A DNA stretch of 64,000 nt from Clarkia xantiana subsp. parviflora (lineage: Eukaryota; Streptophyta; Magnoliopsida; Myrtales; Onagraceae), in NCBI GenBank assembly GCA_036873135.1, contig JAPTYO010000007.1, positions 14,366,763 through 14,430,762 of the forward strand. The letters are read 5' to 3'. Position 1 is the first letter of the stretch, and each line of letters starts with the position of its first letter. Below are positions 59,796 to 64,000 of the stretch, in pieces. The position numbers and the translations under genes were made by a program. The notes beneath the pieces are model-generated. The model searched no databases, was not told where the DNA came from, and saw only the letters and a program-made list of their open reading frames with translations.

Positions 59796-61870
59796 TGTTT
59801 ATGGTAGGGAGTGGAGTTTGAATTCAAGGAGAATGGAATAAGAAGGGAGGGAAAACTATGAGAGAATATGTCTGTTAAGAAATGGAGGGAGGAGATTATT
59901 TGTAGGTGTCCGTTGAATTTATTCAGAGTATTACTTTTGAACGGAAGTTTTGTTTTCTCTAATAAAATAGAGTCAAATCAGATTATGCCACCTGGAAGGT
60001 CCACAAAGAAGTGTGTAGTTACACTTGCAGTGAAGTGAATATTTAACTCTGCCAAAACAAATCGTAGTTTTTTTTTTTGGCCAAAAATCGTAGTTTTTTT
60101 TTTTTTTGGCCAAAAATCGTAGTTTATATATACTTTTTCCTTGAGAAGTAATTAAGTTAGCTATATCACAAGCTTTCATTGGATTTTGTTTTATCAAAAA
60201 CTTGGCACGATTTAAATAACTGAATATAAAACTAAGAAACTATTTAAGACTAATATAAATTTAACATTTGTCGTTAATATTGTTAGCGGCGTAATTTTTT
60301 TCTTTTCACGTTGTGTTGCTAATGACATTAGCGGCAATCGATTTTTTCCATGTTTGATTTTTAGGATTTATATAGATTTATGGTTTTACTCTAAAATCCT
60401 AATAGAATTAGTGAATAATTTGACAGATTGAATCTTAAAATTGTTCCAGCAAAATAAAAAAAAACACTTATAATGTTAAAAATTGGACGAACCGCTCGAT
60501 CAATTTTCGTCTTGTAAATTCATTTAGTTAAACTATTCGTCCAATTATAGATATTTATGATTCAAATTGTCAAACTGTAATTTTTTTTTATTAAAATGAC
60601 ATAAACCCTACAAGTAGTGAAACCCTAAATCAAATCCGAAGAAAAATAAGTTTTTTTGTTTAGTTGTAGGTTTGGATGGCTAGAAAGCTATTTACTCGGC
60701 ATATGATTATTTTCGTCTTTTAAATTGTATGACTTATGTTTTTTTTTTTTTTTATTATACTTAAACAATTTTCACTTTTAAGTATCAATCAAATGTGTTA
60801 AAAATTTGATTATTCTAATTTATCTCGAATGACCTTGTATTTTGACTAAACGCTCCATTATATCGTATTGTGTGTAACCATGTTATTCCTGAGTATATTC
60901 AACGATCTTCATCTCGGATACGTATAGTGGACAAGAAAAAGAAAAACATATTCTCATTTTTTTTTGTTGCTAATTCAAACCCAATCTCTTCGACATTGTC
61001 AAAGATATCAACTGATCCACGTATTTCTATCTGACATATATATATATATATATACATATAAACATTCCGTGAATATATATTACTAATTATTTATTTACCT
61101 ACCCATTGGCGCGAGATTATGTTTCCAGAAAAAAAAAAATTCGTACTTTGTGCTGAAAATTAATTTTAAAATTAAATATATTCACTTTACTTTTACATAA
61201 AAAAATATTTGTAAATCAGATTATTATAAAAATATTATGGTTATTTGATTTTGATATTTAAGAGTATATACTACTATATAATAAACAAAAGGCAAATATA
61301 CTTTTAACTATTACAATCATATAATATTATTTAAGGTAGTGACTTAATTTAGTGCATTTTAAAATTTGAATCGTGCTGTGACATAATAATACGCATATGC
61401 GGCCGAGAAAACTCTATAATTAATTTTAAAACTTAAAAATTATTTATTTAATTACATATCATTATTTAATTTAATCAAATATAATAATTCTTTTAATTAG
61501 ATAATTAACTACATACAACTGCGCACACTTTTAATAAAGAAATTCGGAAACTATTTATTACTTTCTAAAAATCACATATTATAGGTTTTATTCATTTAAA
61601 TTATATATTGATTACTTTATTTTAAAAATAAGTAAAACAAATGGAAGAAAAAAAATGAAATAGATTGTAGATAAATAAATATAATATATAACTTGAAATT
61701 AATTTTTACAATGAAAAAAAAGCTAAAGGTTAAATTTGTCCTTTTCAAAAAAACAAAATATCTATTATTTTCTTTTTAAGTACTTTGCCATTAGTTTCTT
61801 CGATAATAATAAAGTAAATAACTTGATCAAATAAACATATTGCAAGAAAGTCTTTAGTTAAACATTAGAA
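59796..61870. other. AT-rich intergenic DNA upstream of beta-tubulin
   Basis: Begins with the tubulin promoter/leader. A direct repeat of AAAATCGTAGTTTTTTTTTT..GGCCAAAA occurs at 60050-60125. Several A/T runs and a short (AT)n at 61037-61055. No gene seen. Confidence 0.5.
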
Positions 61871-61871
61871 A

Positions 61872-62010
61872 CTTTAACAATGGTGGTGTCGTTCAGCGCC
61901 TCATTCTTAATTAGAGGTTAAGGGTTCAATCTCCACTAGTGACCATGAGAATGAAAAATTGTTCATGATCAACACTTTAACCCTACGTCACATCAAATGA
62001 TATCATTATC
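61872..62010 (+). mobile_element. possible tRNA-derived SINE fragment
   Basis: GGTGGTGTCGTTCAGCGCCTC resembles a pol III A box and GGTTCAATCTCC about 40 bases later a B box. There is no cloverleaf fold and no clear tail or target duplication, so this is tentative. Confidence 0.35.
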
Positions 62011-62250
62011 TGAAATATAGTCAAATATTATATAGCATCGATTGGAGCTTCTAGTCGATGGAATTATTCAAATTCATCAATATATTCAACCACCAAGTCT
62101 TAATCGATGAATATGTATTGAATTTAATACATCGAATACAATAATAATAATACAAGGACTGGGACAACGTATATCTAATTTTACAATTTCCATAATTGCA
62201 ATTTATTTTAAATACATATACATATAATAAAACGGATATGGATCGATGAA

Positions 62251-63962
62251 TTATTTTCTCCATTTAGGAAGAACTGGGATGCTTTGTTCATTCCTGAAGA
62301 AATTTGCAGGATCAACACTAGATTTAATCTTCACCAACCTCTTGAAGTTACCTTTAAAGTACTTAACCCCATAAACTGTTCCTTCCCAATAGCTTGCATT
62401 GCCATTGTGGTTGATACCAATGTCAAGATCCCTGTAGTTCAAGAAAGCTTCTCTAGGGTTTTTAGACACAAATGGAGTCATATAAGCAAACAGCTTCCTC
62501 GTCAAGTTCACGTAGTATTTTGCCACGTCATCGCCATCTTGGACCCAGTTGGTCGCATACTGGACCTTGAAAAGGTTCCCGGCCCTATGCGGGAACGGAG
62601 TTGCAGTCGATGCGATCTCGGCCATCTTTCCGCCGTACGGGTTGAAGGTTAGCGCGGGTGTCTCGAGTTCGATCATTCTCTTCCATATGAATTCTAACCC
62701 TTGTTTCGGGATCGGGGTTTTGATGTAGTCTGATTTTCGCTTCAAGTGGGTTAGAACTTGCGGGATTCTCGAGAGCAGTGCGTCGACCGGGGTTCCGCTA
62801 GCGAACCCTGTCCAGAAGAGAACCGACTCGACCCAACTCATCTCAGTGCAATCGGAGCGGGTTAGACCCAACAACGGGAAGCTCTTATCGGTGATCGATA
62901 ATAAATCGGAGGAGTTGCCGAGGTATAACGCGAGGAAAGTCGCCCTTACTATCTTACCGCCGCTAGGGTTTGTGCTGTTTACGACATCCATAGTGAGTCG
63001 TATGAAGAGATTGTCGTCGATGTGGGGCGAAACTTGCTCGTATTGGTAGACGATATCGAGCGCGTTTTCTTCCATCGTCCTCGCAACCTTAAAAACCGTC
63101 ACGGTCTCGGGCACCCGAACGATGTTTATCTTGTAGGAGAGGACAACTCCGAAGCTCGCGCCACCTCCGCCGGTAATGGCCCAGAAAAGGTCTTCTCCCA
63201 TCGATGCTCGATCGTGTAGCCTTCCGTTGACATCGATGATTTGAGCATCCACGATGTTGTCCACCGACAACCCGTACTTCCGCATCATGTTTCCGTACCC
63301 TCCGCCACTCAAGTGCCCTCCGACACCCACCGTAGGGCAAACTCCAGCCGGGAAACCATGCACCTAAAAAATAAATAAGTCAATATTCTTATATTATCCT
63401 TAGAGTTATGTCATTGTAACATTCTCACGATAATAACGTTTATTAAAATTATCTTCAAACATATATATACCTTACTCTTCTCGGCGATTCTGTAATAAAC
63501 TTCGCCGAGCGTAGCGCCCGCTTGGACCCATGCGGTCTCGGTTGCGACATCAACCTCGACAGACCGTAGGTTAAACATGTCTAGAATGAAAAATGGACTT
63601 ATCGACCAATACGATATTCCCTCATAGTCGTGGCCTCCGCTCCGGATTTTCATCTGGAGTTTGTGTTTCTTCGCACAAACGATCGAGGCTTGAATATGAG
63701 AGACATGCAACGCGGTGATTATCACCAAAGGCTTCCGAGTCGACGATGAATTGAACCGGAGATTTCGGATGTACGTCTCGAGAACCGACTCATATGAGGC
63801 GTTGTTCGGGGTGTATATGATTGGTGAAATAGGGTATGAAGGGTGTGCATTGTCTATCAAGCAATCTACAAAGGTTTCTTCAGCTCCCACCAAGCTACTG
63901 CAAGTAACTAGAAGAGCAATAGAAAGAAGAGAAATGAACATAGCGCTACAGATTTTGGCCAT
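62251..63962 (-). CDS. berberine-bridge-enzyme-like FAD oxidase, secreted
   Basis: Flavoprotein oxidase of the BBE-like family (alkaloid, monolignol or oligosaccharide oxidation in different members); enters the secretory pathway. Exons 63962-63471 and 63363-62251; 534 aa, normal length. Signal peptide MAKICSAMFISLLSIALLV; ATG 63962 chosen because the frame upstream has only a TTG. FAD domain: RSGGHDYEG carries the His for one covalent FAD bond, VHGFPAGVCPTVGVGGH the Cys for the second; GEDLFWAITGGGGASFGVV; the C-terminal BBE segment has YLNYRDLD-like FLNYRDLDIG and NFFRNEQSIPVLP. Three NxS/T glycosylation sites at least. The substrate is not predictable. Confidence 0.95.
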
Positions 63963-64000
63963 TTGATTTGATTTGGTATAAAAATTGTGTGTGTCCAATG

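Noticed and set aside
61872..62010. Functional tRNA gene
   Set aside because: A and B box-like words occur, but no acceptor stem, anticodon arm or terminator could be built; kept only as a possible SINE scrap.

Overview
This is a 64 kb piece of a plant nuclear genome, almost certainly a eudicot. The genes are split by many short AT-rich introns with GT..AG borders. The proteins are plant-type: LSD1, an ATL RING-H2 protein, an ER small heat-shock protein, a cation-chloride cotransporter, AGD12, a berberine-bridge-like enzyme and others. A degraded piece of chloroplast ndhJ lies between two genes. Long stretches between genes hold plant transposons. I could not name the species. No prokaryotic, viral, operon or CRISPR features are present.

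Layout. 1-3 kb: 3' part of gamma-SNAP (+). 3-5 kb: hAT-like repeats and AT-rich DNA. 5.3-8.1 kb: LSD1 (+). 8.1-9.9 kb: degraded transposon. 10-11.4 kb: ATL-type RING-H2 E3 ligase (+). 12.5-15 kb: MAK16 (+). 15.4-16 kb: hAT-like MITE. 17.1-18.3 kb: ER small HSP (-). 18.7-19.3 kb: foldback element. 19.9-22.9 kb: mitochondrial processing peptidase beta subunit (-). 23.3-25.2 kb: nested transposons. 25.6-27.9 kb: RNF170-like RING + DUF1232 protein (-). 28-30 kb: AT-rich DNA with a minisatellite. 30.1-31.5 kb: small mitochondrial protein, COX7c-like (+). 31.9-32.6 kb: short mTERF protein (-). 34.5-41.2 kb: cation-chloride cotransporter CCC1 (-). 41.7-41.9 kb: ndhJ fragment. 43.2-46.5 kb: ArfGAP/C2 protein AGD12 (+). 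47.6-52 kb: OLA1/YchF ATPase (+). 52.4-57.6 kb: Copia wreck loaded with other transposons. 58.2-59.8 kb: beta-tubulin (-). 62.3-64 kb: berberine-bridge-enzyme-like oxidase (-).

For every gene except the left-edge fragment I could join exons into a continuous reading frame ending in a stop codon. Exon lengths sum to whole codons in each model (for example CCC1 13 exons, 954 aa; MPP-beta 10 exons, 529 aa; OLA1 12 exons, 395 aa). The genes are ordinary housekeeping or stress genes and do not form a cluster with a shared job. Three gene products point to mitochondria (MPP-beta, the COX7c-like protein and probably the mTERF protein).

The most interesting content is the mobile DNA. Six foldback elements (479-789 bp) have long inverted arms, termini GGG(A)TTAA...TTAA(T)CCC, and 9-bp target duplications, five of them perfect and one inside poly-T. 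They look like non-autonomous Mutator-like elements. Two of them sit inside copies of the same hAT-like repeat, and two sit in the remains of a Copia element, which gives a relative order of insertions. Degraded relatives lie in the intron of the small HSP gene and, in mosaic form, downstream of LSD1.
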